Of a stretch of 64,000 bases of DNA, positions 63,582 through 64,000 are shown piece after piece; positions within the stretch are counted from its first letter, which is position 1, and every line of letters starts with the position of its first letter. Both the position numbers and the translations under genes were made by a program. The DNA is from Cryptomeria japonica (taxonomy: Eukaryota > Streptophyta > Pinopsida > Cupressales > Cupressaceae), in the NCBI RefSeq assembly GCF_030272615.1, contig NC_081415.1:622913740-622977739 (forward strand), written 5' to 3'. The notes under the pieces were generated by a model, which was not told the origin of the DNA, searched no databases, and was given only the letters and a program-made list of their open reading frames with translations.

Positions 63582-64000
63582 GATGTGAATAATATAAATG
63601 AGTTTTATTTGTAATGATTGAATTTGTTTGCACAAATCAAGGCTTAGATGAACAATTTGGAGCTCTAGATAATTAATATATCAACTAACTATGATGCGCT
63701 AAAGGATCTAGATGGACAAGACTGATTGGACATAATTATTTTACATGTGCACTATGAACAATTGCAAGATTAGAAGGATAAGACCTAGTACAAATTTCAT
63801 TAGTTGAGATAAGTTATTCAGTTTAGGTTGGATCAAATTATTGAAATCCTTCAAGAGGCAAAACAATCCACCACAATTTTGGAAGTAGAAAAATGGCTAT
63901 TATGACTCCAAGTCCACATAAAATAACTATAGTTGGCAGAGAATAAAAATGGCAACAATTTTGAGATTCTTAAGAGGATATACAAGGATATGTTTCTAAA
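63582..64000 (+). mobile_element. older LTR element, copy B, right part
   Basis: It resumes the match to copy A at about 49655 and follows it to about 50070 at the window end ('gatgcgctaaaggatctaga', 'ggcaaaacaatccaccacaa', 'ttaagaggatatacaaggat'). Its PPT and LTR should lie just beyond the window. Confidence 0.88.

Overview
The window looks like nuclear DNA of a large, repeat-packed seed-plant genome, most likely a gymnosperm (conifer-like). The evidence is nested LTR retrotransposons of several ages, plant-type initiator-Met primer-binding sites, plant LINE zf-RVT/RNase H relics, plant-style introns, and one intact plant RING-H2 gene in 64 kb. The conifer call is inference from element style and density; no marker gene fixes the species.

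Layout. 1-4809: the end of a Ty3-type LTR abuts a truncated Ty1/copia element (pol relic plus its 3' LTR). 4810-5540: minisatellite and pyrimidine-rich DNA. 5609-6736: solo-LTR-like copy. 6737-9370: decayed, apparently spliced gene of an uncharacterised, possibly transposase-derived family. 9383-13700: AT-rich DNA, a LINE RNase H relic and a 194-bp duplication. 13707-28743: a structurally complete but dead copia element on the minus strand, split in its RT by a younger plus-strand LTR element (16587-24271). That inner element carries a zinc-knuckle gag and a second long uncharacterised ORF but no pol. 28744-30905: microsatellites around a ~138-bp hairpin-forming tandem repeat. 30921-32530: an unknown broken ORF and a Ty3 RT relic. 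36398-44218: a complete Ty3-type element with only gag and protease, perfect TSD AATAT. 46544-46984: the only intact host gene, a BRH1/XERICO-like RING-H2 protein. 48488-48821: a 334-bp miniature LTR retrotransposon whose 135-bp LTRs contain a tRNA-like unit with Pol III A and B boxes, perfect TSD ATAAT. It sits beside or within an older LTR element ending at 50608. 51241-52186: solo LTR, perfect TSD CTTTA. 53843-56720: an unknown broken ORF and a LINE relic, both minus. 57368-63581: a complete but mutated chromovirus, perfect TSD GATGT, inserted into a second copy of the older element seen at 49107-50070.

How it fits together. Almost everything is mobile DNA. Three elements lack pol (16587-24271, 36398-44218, 48488-48821) and must have used enzymes from other elements; five of the six tRNA-primed or complete elements keep clear PBS, PPT or TSD signals. 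The most unusual item is the miniature element with tRNA-like LTRs. Next are the two-ORF element without pol and the gag-protease element with repeated GC-rich leader modules. Coordinates of complete elements are exact to within a base or two; limits of decayed relics are approximate.
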